From positions 71,402-135,401 of the forward strand of contig DAIDIG010000008.1 of assembly GCA_027459485.1 (NCBI GenBank): a stretch of 64,000 nt of DNA. Reading direction: 5' to 3'. How positions within the stretch are numbered: the first letter of the stretch is position 1; each line of letters begins with the position of its first letter. Positions 38,398 through 46,860 of the stretch are shown here, piece by piece. The DNA comes from Bdellovibrionales bacterium (GTDB taxonomy: Bacteria > Bdellovibrionota > Bdellovibrionia > Bdellovibrionales > UBA1609). Below the pieces are notes generated by a model. That model was not told the origin of the DNA and ran no database searches. It saw nothing but the letters and a program-made list of their open reading frames with translations. Made by a program: the position numbers and the translations under genes.

Positions 38398-39151
38398 GCT
38401 CGTGGTAAGAGCAAGGCCGCATCTCGGCACAATTGTTCGAATTGAAACTTACGGCGCGAGTCAAGATCTTGTCACGAGGGCCTTTGAAGAGATCGGCCGG
38501 CTTGAAAAACTGTTTAACTTTCACGACCCCGCGAGCGTTCTTTCGCAATTTAATAACGCAAGCGAAGCGGAGCGCGCTCGAATCATTGAAGCGACGCATG
38601 AGTTTCGCGAACTGCTTCACCTAAGCGACAATGTCACAAAATTGTCAGGCGGGTTTTTTAACCCGATTCGCGACGGCCGGCTCGATTTGAGCGGAATAGC
38701 AAAAGGTTTCATTGTCGACAAGGCTGTCGAATGGCTAATCGCGCACTTTGCGCCGGCCGATCGCGACGGCACGTTGGCCCCCTCAGCCATTTATGGCTCA
38801 GTAAACGCCGGCGGCGATCTTCGTTTTTTTTCTTCGACGGAACCTGGCCGGGCGGCGAGCCCAAAAATTGTAATTTTGAGGCTTGGCACAGCCGAACGAG
38901 CCGTCGGTCGCAAGCTGAAACTTTCACGTCCATGCGTTGCCACATCATCTCCGTTTTCGTTTAACGAACGAGTTTTTTTTGAAAAATATCCGCGAGCGCA
39001 TGCGGCCGTCGTAGAGGCAAATTGCGCGGCGGTTGCCGACGCGTTGACGAAGGTGGCGCTGTTTGCTCCGCGAAAACGCCTTGAGATGTGCTGCCAAGAG
39101 TTTTCAGCGGTCGCGAGGCTCTTTGATGAAAACGGAGAGCTTGTTGCTTGA
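38378..39151 (+). CDS. ApbE-family FAD:protein FMN transferase
   Basis: Transfers FMN from FAD onto a Thr of target FMN_bind proteins. Core motifs are LDLSGIAKGFIVDKAVEWL and GSVNAGGDLRFF, with the C-terminal metal/catalytic stretch ANCAAVADALTKVALF. From ATG 38378 it is 257 residues, shorter than typical ApbE (300-350). It has no signal peptide or lipobox: the N-terminus begins straight into VRARPHLGTIVRIETYG. Most ApbE enzymes are exported lipoproteins, so this one is odd. It lies between its likely substrate and the membrane protein downstream, overlapping both genes. Confidence 0.87.
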   Translation: MSVTSPELVVRARPHLGTIVRIETYGASQDLVTRAFEEIGRLEKLFNFHDPASVLSQFNNASEAERARIIEATHEFRELLHLSDNVTKLSGGFFNPIRDGRLDLSGIAKGFIVDKAVEWLIAHFAPADRDGTLAPSAIYGSVNAGGDLRFFSSTEPGRAASPKIVILRLGTAERAVGRKLKLSRPCVATSSPFSFNERVFFEKYPRAHAAVVEANCAAVADALTKVALFAPRKRLEMCCQEFSAVARLFDENGELVA

Positions 39152-39153
39152 AA

Positions 39154-39588
39154 ATGCGCATGAGTCTCGATTTTAAGATTATCTTTTTTACCGCGTGCAT
39201 CGCTCTTTATGTATCGGGTGTCGCGTATTTTTATTTCGAGCATTTCGTTCGTGTCGCGACAGATTTCGGCAGCGATCAAAGCCCTTATCAAGCGCTCATT
39301 CTTCACCTGCACGGGATGGTCGGTCTCGTTTTTTTGTCATTGTTCGGTTACTTGTGGGCGACACATATTCGCCCGGGGCTTCGCGGTCGCGCGCGCAAAA
39401 CGAGCGGGCTCACGATGCTCGTGGCGGTTTTAGTTCTGTGCCTAACCGTGCCTGGCCTGTATTATTTAGGAAGCGAAAAGTTGCGAGCGATATTTTCGAA
39501 CCTTCACACTTATCTTGGGCTCGCGGCTATCGTGCCGTTTGTCGTTCACTATGTAAAACGCGCCCGCAGAGTTGCGAGCGCGTCTTAA
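39154..39588 (+). CDS. Four-helix cytochrome-b-like membrane protein
   Basis: About 144 residues with four helices: FKIIFFTACIALYVSGVAYF, LHGMVGLVFLSLFGYLWATH, LTMLVAVLVLCLTVPGLYYL and YLGLAAIVPFVVHYV. Histidines sit where heme ligands are expected: HLHG and ATHI in helix 2, NLHT and VHYV around helix 4. This resembles small membrane cytochromes of the DUF4405/cytochrome b561 type. It would pass electrons across the inner membrane to the exported flavoprotein. The start is uncertain: TTG 39148 has GGAGAG 9 bases upstream; ATG 39154 and 39160 are alternatives. Confidence 0.65.
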   Translation: MRMSLDFKIIFFTACIALYVSGVAYFYFEHFVRVATDFGSDQSPYQALILHLHGMVGLVFLSLFGYLWATHIRPGLRGRARKTSGLTMLVAVLVLCLTVPGLYYLGSEKLRAIFSNLHTYLGLAAIVPFVVHYVKRARRVASAS

Positions 39589-39596
39589 ACGGTGGA

Positions 39597-40385
39597 TCAG
39601 TGTAGAGTGATACGCTCGTGGTGCGCGTTCATTTTATAAAGTTCCCAATCGATTTTGTCGCGATTCGTTTGATCAGGTGAAACCGCCAAGAATTGAACCT
39701 TCGATGGAGTTACACGCTGAACTTTGCGGCTTGCAACATTTGTCGTTAAAGTGGGAGTGAGCGTCGGCCAGCTCGGTAATTTCGAGCTCACGTCGGCAAT
39801 AAACGCAACTCCACTCATGTTAGCTTGCGGCCCTGTATATAGACCAACATCGCCGTTGAAGCCATTGGATGAGAACGGGGCGAATAGAAGCACGGGTGTA
39901 CCCGTCGACAATTTCGAAACTGTAAGAGCAGTACCGAGTAAGGCCTTCTTTGTCGCGGCATCATAATACAGATAGACTTTTGAGCCATCGCTCCCGACGT
40001 TGAACGCCATCATTTTCGTCAGGTCGACGCCGGTCAGCGGCCAAGCAAGGCCATTGGGTAGGTTCCCGCTATAAGTAAGGTTCGACATATGAATGACGCT
40101 ACTCAGATCGAGCTGGACAACCATCGCGCTCGTGCCAGTTGAAAGGTTCGAGCTAACGGCGACATCCCCGATGATTTTGCCGTTAGATGAAAACGGAATC
40201 GTCACGCCAGTGAACACGACGTTTTGCGAGCTAACGTCGGTTTCTAGTTGTAGGTAGAGGTCCCCGTTTTGCGGAAAAGCCTGAAACGTCGCATTTTTGA
40301 AAATGCTCGATGGGCTGCCGCCGCATCCGCACAGCCACGCAACAGTCACTGTGAGACACGCTGCTTTTATGAACGATGATTTCAT
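39597..40385 (-). CDS. Lipoprotein of unknown function
   Basis: 262 residues. The N-terminus (FIKAACLTVTVAWLCGCGGS) is a lipoprotein signal with the lipid cysteine in CGCGG. The mature part is beta-rich, Ser/Thr-rich, without recognised domain. Recurrent PFSSNG segments (TIPFSSNGKI, APFSSNGFN) hint at two related sub-domains. AAGGAGGAAT precedes the ATG. Convergent with the cytochrome-like gene (8 bases between stops). Confidence 0.7.
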   Translation of the reverse strand: MKSSFIKAACLTVTVAWLCGCGGSPSSIFKNATFQAFPQNGDLYLQLETDVSSQNVVFTGVTIPFSSNGKIIGDVAVSSNLSTGTSAMVVQLDLSSVIHMSNLTYSGNLPNGLAWPLTGVDLTKMMAFNVGSDGSKVYLYYDAATKKALLGTALTVSKLSTGTPVLLFAPFSSNGFNGDVGLYTGPQANMSGVAFIADVSSKLPSWPTLTPTLTTNVASRKVQRVTPSKVQFLAVSPDQTNRDKIDWELYKMNAHHERITLH

Positions 40386-40475
40386 TTTAATTCCTCCTTA
40401 TTATTGTCTGACAAGGGTTTGTCGGTACATTCCGGGCGTGACATAAGGGTCGAGATCGAAGAAAGTGTGGAGGCT

Positions 40476-41144
40476 ATGCATCAGCTCATCGTATTGTGGT
40501 TTTCTTGGGTAAAAAGCGGCGGTTATGTCGGGATTTTTTTTCTCATGGCGCTAGAATCGACGATTGTTCCAGTTCCCGCCGAGTTAGTGTTGCCGCCGGC
40601 CGCGTATTGGGCCGCGCAAGGGCAGCTTTCGCTTACTGGCATTTTGACCTGCGGCATTTTGGGTAATGTATTGGGAGCGCTGCTAATGTATGCATTCTTT
40701 TACTGGACGCGTGAGCGGTTTCTCTCTCCGCTTCTAAACCGAAAAATTATCGCCGAAAAAAAACTTCGCTCGGCCGAGTCATGGGTTCGTGACTTTGGCG
40801 CGCCAGGTGTTTTCTTTGCACGCCTATTGCCGGTGTTTCGCCAGCTCGTTTCAATCCCGGCGGGGATGTTTCAGATGCGACTTCGCGATTTTGTACTCGC
40901 CACGCTTTTCGGTTCGGGAGCGTATTGTGCGTTGCTAATATTTTGGGGCAAAAAAATTCTGGGGCGTCATCCGGAGCTTTTGAGTTCGCCCCAAAATATG
41001 ATGAACGTCGTGCACAAAGAAATGTTCGGTTTTATCTTATTAATAGTCAGCGTCGCATTCTTATATGCAGTTGCGGTCTGGTTTCGAATGCGACACAAAC
41101 GTTATTCTTGCCCTGGCAAATTCTTTTCAAACGAGACAATGTAA
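40476..41144 (+). CDS. DedA-family membrane protein
   Basis: DedA (SNARE-associated/VTT) proteins are thought to flip phospholipids or undecaprenyl phosphate. Hallmarks: FLMALESTIVPVPAELVLPPAAYWA (reentrant loop with E and P) and the second-half motif FFARLLPVFRQLVSIPAGMFQM (F-x-R-x-x-P-x-x-R-x-x-x-x-x-x-A-G). About 222 residues from ATG 40476, typical. GGAGG lies very close to that ATG; GTG 40467 just upstream is another option. The 3' end overlaps the convergent lipoprotein gene by 43 bases. Confidence 0.88.
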   Translation: MHQLIVLWFSWVKSGGYVGIFFLMALESTIVPVPAELVLPPAAYWAAQGQLSLTGILTCGILGNVLGALLMYAFFYWTRERFLSPLLNRKIIAEKKLRSAESWVRDFGAPGVFFARLLPVFRQLVSIPAGMFQMRLRDFVLATLFGSGAYCALLIFWGKKILGRHPELLSSPQNMMNVVHKEMFGFILLIVSVAFLYAVAVWFRMRHKRYSCPGKFFSNETM

Positions 41145-42493
41145 ATTCCATCGTGCATACCCGCTAAAAACCGTCGGATGTACGGCATGTCTTCTCTGAG
41201 ATTCGAATCATTTAGGCGTACTATTCGTCTGACTGAGTTGTCAGGGCGGCGTTGCACATACAGATTGTAAGCCGTTTCGCGAACGGTGCCGTTTATGCTG
41301 TCTTTTTGAAAAACAACACAAGGGGCATTATGATAATCGTATGAACCTATTTTAACCGTTACGTCGCAAACGTTATTCCCGACATAATGGTTTTTCGGGC
41401 TTGCCGAGAAGAGATAATATACGCCGAGCGGAACATATTCACCGTATTCCGATAATTTTGTGCCGTAGTCGGCGTTCGTTGTGATCGCGGCGCCATGCGA
41501 GGTGTTCACATTCAATTCGCCAATGTCTAACGTTGTACCATAAAGATCGCCGATTTGATCTCGACGGAGCCCCAGCACTGAATACACAGCCACGGGCAGG
41601 CTATCGAGCCGCTGCACAAGCGCAGGGTCAACCGTGCCGCCGTCATCTCTCATGACGACCACTCGTCGCTTCGCCGTTTTTTTGCCGATCGATCGTTTAG
41701 CAACCGTGCGGGTTTTAACAGCCGGTACATGGCCCCGAATTGCGGTCTTCGCGGGAATACGCCGCAAGACTTCTTTCTTATTATTTTGATCGTGCATCGT
41801 CACTTTAATGGAATCCTTGACCTGCGTCGCGTGCGAGCGCGTCGTACTGACGACTCGCGTGCCCGGTGTCGCCGGCGGCATTACACTGAAAGATGGGACT
41901 AGCGGTTGAACCATATTAACCGGCATCTTCGAAAGCGACGGATTCGGCAATCTCGGCGGCTGAATGGCCGCGCGCGCGGTCGCCACACTCGGCATTTTTT
42001 CAAATGAAGGTCTCGGCGCCATCCAGCGAGTCGTAACAGCCGCCGTGCGATTCATTGGGGTTGTCGCCTGTTCAGTCGGCGCACTTGTTTTCGTTTGTGC
42101 CGGGTAAGCTGCCACAAGAGGTGCGGGTGCTGCTAGTCCGCCCGATTTGACAGATGTAGAAGGTTGAGCGATAGGGGCGACCTGAGCAACCGGCGCAGTA
42201 CCTACCACTTTATCCACTCCAGCCGAATTCGATTTGCTGTCACTCGGCGGCGGATCTTTATGAAGATTTTCTTTTGGCACTATATTGCCGGCTGCCGGGT
42301 TTATGATTTTGAATTTTCCGCCGCTCGCGAACGCTCCCTGACTTGCAGGAGTTGTTTGGTTGAGCGTTTTATTCAGCGGATTCTGTTGATTCGGCGTAGT
42401 CGCAGTGCCGCCGCTTTTTGAACACGCACTCAACATAAACGAGAACGCTGTCAAAAAAATTGACATTCGAATGTAGAAAATTCGGCCTAGCAT
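41102..42493 (-). CDS. Proline/threonine-rich lipoprotein of unknown function
   Basis: 463 residues. Lipoprotein signal with lipid cysteine in FMLSACSKSG (Cys24). Residues about 25-220 are a low-complexity Pro/Ala/Thr/Ser linker with repeats such as PSFEKMPSV, NPSLSKMPV and PSFSVMPPA. A very basic patch follows (TVAKRSIGKKTAKRRVVVM), then a folded C-terminal domain of about 190 residues with YSVLGLRRDQIGDLYGTTLD and HYVGNNVCDVTVKIGSYDY. No family recognised. ATG 42493 is supported by AAAGGAA six bases upstream. Confidence 0.7.
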   Translation of the reverse strand: MLGRIFYIRMSIFLTAFSFMLSACSKSGGTATTPNQQNPLNKTLNQTTPASQGAFASGGKFKIINPAAGNIVPKENLHKDPPPSDSKSNSAGVDKVVGTAPVAQVAPIAQPSTSVKSGGLAAPAPLVAAYPAQTKTSAPTEQATTPMNRTAAVTTRWMAPRPSFEKMPSVATARAAIQPPRLPNPSLSKMPVNMVQPLVPSFSVMPPATPGTRVVSTTRSHATQVKDSIKVTMHDQNNKKEVLRRIPAKTAIRGHVPAVKTRTVAKRSIGKKTAKRRVVVMRDDGGTVDPALVQRLDSLPVAVYSVLGLRRDQIGDLYGTTLDIGELNVNTSHGAAITTNADYGTKLSEYGEYVPLGVYYLFSASPKNHYVGNNVCDVTVKIGSYDYHNAPCVVFQKDSINGTVRETAYNLYVQRRPDNSVRRIVRLNDSNLREDMPYIRRFLAGMHDGIYIVSFEKNLPGQE

Positions 42494-42768
42494 ACAGAGT
42501 TCCTTTCAGTCAGAAAGCTTGATCCATTCCGGGAACGTGCAGACAACATGCCACTGAAAACTGCGAAAATGGTCGGATAAAACCGGCTTCGGCGGCTGGT
42601 CGGTTGTTTTTCGGTGCCGAATATCGGCAAGTGTAAAACAAAAAACGCTCAGGCTGGCGCTCAAGCGGGCCGCGACCGCCGATGTATCGGTGCCCGGCGT
42701 AGATGTTCGCGCACAAATTTCGTGTCCTCGAGAATGCAAAGTAAGGTCGCCGCCATGTTAGCCATGCC

Positions 42769-44295
42769 CTATGTTGTCGGGGCTTGTTCGACTTTTAATA
42801 TTCCCGACGAGCTGCTAGAGCTTGATTCGGGACTTGGCATATTCACTTTTTCAACCATATGAAGATAGCGGCGTGTCGCTTCGGGTAAGTAATTCCACAT
42901 TTTAAGCGCGATCAGCATGCCGGCCAATGCAAACGGAATTAAAAAGAGCGGCCAGTAAATCCAGCCGTGTTTAATGATGCCACCCATGCTGAACGATTCA
43001 ACAGAGGCGCCGAGGTAGACAAACGCGTCGGTTACGCCTGCGGCTGTCGCAGTGGCTTTGCGGCCACCAAAGTCGGATGCGGCAGTACCGGACATCAGTG
43101 CCGTGATTGTGATTGTGAAAAAGCCGATGCCGACGACGCTCAAGCCGACGACGAGCTCTGTGTTGAATAGAAACACCGCCATGAGACTCAAAAATACAAT
43201 TAGTAGCCCCGCCGCCATAGCGGTCGGTGGCGCGCGCCGCGAGTGAAAGTATTTATCCGAAACGTAGCCGCCGAACCAGCCCCCGCCGATCCCCGAGATC
43301 ATTAAGAGAAAACCAAGGTGATTGTAGAAAAAATGAGCCGCTCCCATTTGGTGCATCTGCTCAACGAACGGTTTGTACCATTGAATAACGGCATTACGAA
43401 CGACTCCGCTAAAAAATTCGACAAGCCCAATCATCAGCATAACGGGGTTTAGAAACACGCGTCTGATCAAATCAACCAAAGTAAATTCTTTGTGCATTTC
43501 ACCCGACGAGGCGTCGTGGGTATCGAAATCCTCAAGGCCCGCATGTGAGGGGGTATCTTTGATGGTGAAATAATCAATTACGCCCCAAACAATAAGCAAT
43601 GCCGCCGGGATGAAATAAACGAGCCAAACGGCGTTAGGGGTTTTACTCGCCTGTACATTGAACAGCGAGACAAAAACTGAATGAAGAAAAGTTGGGTGAG
43701 CGGGGTGCGCTTCGGCCGCATTCACGATACCTTGGCCCCAGTCGAAGCCGAGGTAAACTCCTAGAGAGATGAGTGTGCCGAAAATCGCCCCGAAGACGCC
43801 GCGCTCTCGTACGTGAAACCAATACGATTTAACTTTTATAATCGAAACGGAACCGAAGCTTTGAAAGTACATATTGACCGAATAAACAATCGCAAAAAGT
43901 AGAGCCATGTTCGTGCCCGAAGGCTTCTCAACTAGCCACACGTAACTGATGTAACCGAGAGCCGCATCGGCGATCCCCGAGCCGAAAACCGAAATCATGA
44001 TGCCGCGACGGCCGCCGATTTTATCAACCACGGGGCCGTTAATTATAAGAGAGATTGCGTAGGTCAAAGCGCCAGCGCCGAAAATCATGCCGAACGTTTG
44101 ATTCGACATGGCAAGTGGCTGTTTCGAAGCGATGACATTGAATCGCGCGATATAGAGAAACGCGTACGACATGCCGAGCGGGAACCAGTTGATAAATCGT
44201 CGCATCATGAACCACGAACCGTGCGCAAGAGGGTTCGCTCTAAAGTAGAGCCAGATCACGACGGCGAGCGTGATGAGCACGAACAATAAGACCAT
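42769..44295 (-). CDS. MFS transporter, organophosphate:phosphate antiporter (OPA/GlpT)-like
   Basis: 508 residues with 12 predicted helices plus one extra N-terminal helix (LLFVLITLAVVIWLYF). The segment RRFINWFPLGMSYAFLYIARFN matches the R-x-x-x-x-W-x-x-x-x-x-x-Y region of GlpT/UhpT-type transporters, and NGPVVDKIGGRRGIM is the loop 2-3 signature. These exchange sugar phosphates or glycerol 3-phosphate for phosphate. The central loop is longer than in GlpT (about 60 residues, DYFTIKDTPSHAGLEDFD). Monocistronic on the minus strand; about 275 bases without a gene separate it from the next gene. Confidence 0.82.
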   Translation of the reverse strand: MVLLFVLITLAVVIWLYFRANPLAHGSWFMMRRFINWFPLGMSYAFLYIARFNVIASKQPLAMSNQTFGMIFGAGALTYAISLIINGPVVDKIGGRRGIMISVFGSGIADAALGYISYVWLVEKPSGTNMALLFAIVYSVNMYFQSFGSVSIIKVKSYWFHVRERGVFGAIFGTLISLGVYLGFDWGQGIVNAAEAHPAHPTFLHSVFVSLFNVQASKTPNAVWLVYFIPAALLIVWGVIDYFTIKDTPSHAGLEDFDTHDASSGEMHKEFTLVDLIRRVFLNPVMLMIGLVEFFSGVVRNAVIQWYKPFVEQMHQMGAAHFFYNHLGFLLMISGIGGGWFGGYVSDKYFHSRRAPPTAMAAGLLIVFLSLMAVFLFNTELVVGLSVVGIGFFTITITALMSGTAASDFGGRKATATAAGVTDAFVYLGASVESFSMGGIIKHGWIYWPLFLIPFALAGMLIALKMWNYLPEATRRYLHMVEKVNMPSPESSSSSSSGILKVEQAPTT

Positions 44296-44494
44296 GGTGT
44301 TTTACCCCTCGTTTTTGTGGCCCGAAACTCTTCGTAGCAAAGGGGTCTAGGATAAGCAAGGCAGCGGTTCGGTTGATCAATTTCTGATACCATGCTATTT
44401 ACGCATAATAAATAGCCTATCTTTCATTTCACAAATGACGGAGGCCGCGGCTAAATGCCTCCCAGACAGAAGTCCAGATGAAGGGAGTCATCAC

Positions 44495-44986
44495 ATGAAA
44501 CTAGCAATCACGACACTAATTGTAGCGATGGCTATGGCATCAATCGGCAAAGCCGATGGTTTTTATTGCGCCTCGCCTGACGGTAACCTCGCGGTTAAAG
44601 TATTCGACCATGTTCACAGAAATCTTGGCACACGAAATGCCGCGCGCATGATCGTTTCAAATCCGGCCACAGAATCTGGCACGCGAACGCTCGCGGTTTT
44701 TTCATCCGAGCAGGGCAATTTGTGGAGCACTCCACACGACGGACAATATCTAAAATACGTCGGCTATGTGGACCTCCGTTATAAAAACATTAGAAAAGAA
44801 AAATCGATTTTGAACGAACCGATTTCGAATCTTTCGACGGTGACGCTCAATATCTATTTTAATTATAGAAGAAGCGGACTCAAAGACGGACAAGAAGTGA
44901 TGGGCGCACTCGACCTCTCCACACGAGACGGGCGTCACCTCTATTCCGAATTGACCTGCGGACGATATTTGAAAACCGATATCTGA
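44495..44986 (+). CDS. Small exported protein of unknown function
   Basis: 163 residues from ATG 44495 with AAGGGAG upstream. Signal peptide KLAITTLIVAMAMASIGKADG, then a compact beta-rich domain with two cysteines (FYCASPDG and LTCGRYL) placed at both ends, probably bridged. No family recognised, but the arrangement recalls small periplasmic proteins common in Bdellovibrio relatives. A strong terminator follows, so it is a single-gene unit. Confidence 0.7.
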   Translation: MKLAITTLIVAMAMASIGKADGFYCASPDGNLAVKVFDHVHRNLGTRNAARMIVSNPATESGTRTLAVFSSEQGNLWSTPHDGQYLKYVGYVDLRYKNIRKEKSILNEPISNLSTVTLNIYFNYRRSGLKDGQEVMGALDLSTRDGRHLYSELTCGRYLKTDI

Positions 44987-45034
44987 AATGCCGGGGGGCG
45001 TTTCAGATAGCCAGGGGCGGGAAGCCTTCTTTTG

Positions 45035-45072
45035 AGCCGCGACGAGCGTAGGTTAGCTGTCGCGGCTTTTTT
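45035..45072 (+). terminator. Rho-independent terminator
   Basis: A perfect 9-bp stem AGCCGCGAC (45035-45043) with GTCGCGGCT (45059-45067), a 15-base loop, and a run of T to 45072. It ends transcription of the small exported gene at 44495-44986. Confidence 0.9.
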
Positions 45073-45171
45073 GCCGTATAACATTTATCAGGCCGGCACT
45101 CGGTAATAATACCTCAGTGACAACTCAGTGATTGTTCAATTAGAAGTTCAACAACTCATGAGGGGGGTATT

Positions 45172-45846
45172 ATGAAAGCTCTATTACTTGCAATGGCCGC
45201 TGCATTTGCATTTCAGGCCAAAGCTCAAACTCTAAAGTTCGTGCCCGGCGCGCAAACTCTTGACGGGGTGAATGTCGCTAAAGGTGCGACCGCGACAGTC
45301 GACAATCAAGCTGTGAATTTAACAACGGTTGCGGCCGGCATTCGCCAGGCCAAAGTCGTTTGGAGCAACAAAGACATTTACGTCGGCCAGTTGATGGTCA
45401 ATGACCCAAGTATTCTTGTGAAAACCCCCGCTGATCTGCTCGCCTCATCTGACCATATAAAAGTCGGCGCGATCACGATGTCGTTCGTGTATTGGTATGT
45501 CCCGGAAAGTTCGATTTACAGCGCGTATCAAGATGCGTTCAGAGCGAACAATATCGACCCGACGAAAGACATCACGCTTCTTGATCAAACGAACCACACA
45601 GGTTTCTTAGATATCGTCAATCAAGCAGGCAGCGCCGGCACAAATCAAACGGTGACACTCCTCATGGTGCGTGAGGCAAACGGCACAGAAACGCTTACCT
45701 ACGACAATGGCAATGGATACGTCGGGCATGTCGCGGGTGGCCCCGGCTTTTTACATAAAATTTATTCGATTTGGCTCGGCGTACCCGCTGATCAATATAT
45801 CGCAGCTTTGAAAACTCAGTGGATGAACTGGAAGGCGACCCCTTAA
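45172..45846 (+). CDS. Exported chalcone-isomerase-like protein
   Basis: 224 residues. Signal peptide KALLLAMAAAFAFQAKA. The rest fits the bacterial chalcone isomerase-like (CHI-like) fold: GIRQAKVVWSNKDIYVGQLMV (the G-x-R-x-K...YVA-x-L segment), IYSAYQDAFRANNID, and the C-terminal FLHKIYSIWLGVPADQYI. Bacterial members with a signal peptide are generally not flavonoid enzymes; fatty-acid binding or an unknown periplasmic role is more likely. It leads a co-directional set with a lipoprotein (18 bases on) and a carbonic anhydrase. Confidence 0.6.
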   Translation: MKALLLAMAAAFAFQAKAQTLKFVPGAQTLDGVNVAKGATATVDNQAVNLTTVAAGIRQAKVVWSNKDIYVGQLMVNDPSILVKTPADLLASSDHIKVGAITMSFVYWYVPESSIYSAYQDAFRANNIDPTKDITLLDQTNHTGFLDIVNQAGSAGTNQTVTLLMVREANGTETLTYDNGNGYVGHVAGGPGFLHKIYSIWLGVPADQYIAALKTQWMNWKATP

Positions 45847-45864
45847 TCTAAACAGGAGTTTTAA

Positions 45865-46827
45865 ATGAGCGCGCGAAAATTTCTTACAGTTATTGTGGGC
45901 GGGGCTGTCCTCGCGGGGGCGCTGTCGAGTTGCGCCCTCAAGGATATGATTTACGCGATCCCCGACATGAACAACAAATTGAGCGCGACAAATAAGGGGC
46001 TCAACAATATGGGCGCGACCATGAACCAAATGGCGTCGGGCACGGTCGCGATCAATGCCATTCCGCAACTTGAGAATTACGACAACTACAGCGTTCTAGA
46101 TCCGCTGCCGCTAAAGCTTTTGAGTTGGGGGAATTTATTAGGAAACGTCATCTCGGTCGATCAGTTTGTCGGGCTTGCGGACTTATGGCTCAACCAAGCC
46201 AATGCAATTGGGCCGGTCCAAACCGTCGACACGAATGGCAGACTTCTGCCACCTACTGCAGCTGAACTTTACGAAGCCGATACAACGCGGTTTGGTCGGC
46301 TATCCGCGCTTATGACGGTCGCCGGCAACTTGCCAGAAGACACCGTGACGCAATTAATGCAGCGAGAAATTGTCGAGGGTGGTCAATACGAGAATGACAC
46401 ATTTTCAGTCTTAGCTCTTCGCGCGTTTTTTATTCAGAATTTGCTTGCGAACTCTTCCACGTACCAAGTATTTGCTACGATTGGGGATTTGAAACACGCC
46501 GTCACTTACGCGAGCGCGGTCGATCGCATCGCGCAACTCCCATACGTTAAAAGGCTTCAGTTCAGCCTGACGTTTTTAGAGCCGAACGGTTACCCGGTCA
46601 GCGGCGGACCCAATATCACGAACATCCAATTCACGATGGACCCTTCAATGGCCCCGCAAATTTGGAATCAAGTCGAAATGGCCGCGACAAATGATCTATC
46701 ATTTAGTAAACCGGATGGGATACACGACGCGACCCAAATGCAAAAGTTCGAAGCGGATTACAATGCGCAAATGAAAGTAGTTCGCGCCCGCGTTCAATAC
46801 TGGCAGAGCCGCGTGCGAGCGAACTAA
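45865..46827 (+). CDS. Lipoprotein of unknown function
   Basis: 320 residues. Lipoprotein signal FLTVIVGGAVLAGALSSC with lipid Cys. A helical segment follows with repeated Met/Asn (MNNKLSATNKGLNNMGATMNQM), suggesting a coiled coil near the membrane, then a largely helical domain. Not recognised. AGGAG is 8 bases upstream. It lies between the CHI-like gene and the carbonic anhydrase with short gaps (18 and 33 bases), so a shared transcript is likely. Confidence 0.72.
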   Translation: MSARKFLTVIVGGAVLAGALSSCALKDMIYAIPDMNNKLSATNKGLNNMGATMNQMASGTVAINAIPQLENYDNYSVLDPLPLKLLSWGNLLGNVISVDQFVGLADLWLNQANAIGPVQTVDTNGRLLPPTAAELYEADTTRFGRLSALMTVAGNLPEDTVTQLMQREIVEGGQYENDTFSVLALRAFFIQNLLANSSTYQVFATIGDLKHAVTYASAVDRIAQLPYVKRLQFSLTFLEPNGYPVSGGPNITNIQFTMDPSMAPQIWNQVEMAATNDLSFSKPDGIHDATQMQKFEADYNAQMKVVRARVQYWQSRVRAN

Positions 46828-46860
46828 ACGCGAGCGCGTCAAAACTGACGAGGTTCTACC

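Noticed and set aside
42506-42862. Frames on both strands between the lipoprotein and the OPA-type transporter
   Set aside because: Several short overlapping frames with no ribosome sites or homology; the stretch is about 275 bases and probably only regulatory.
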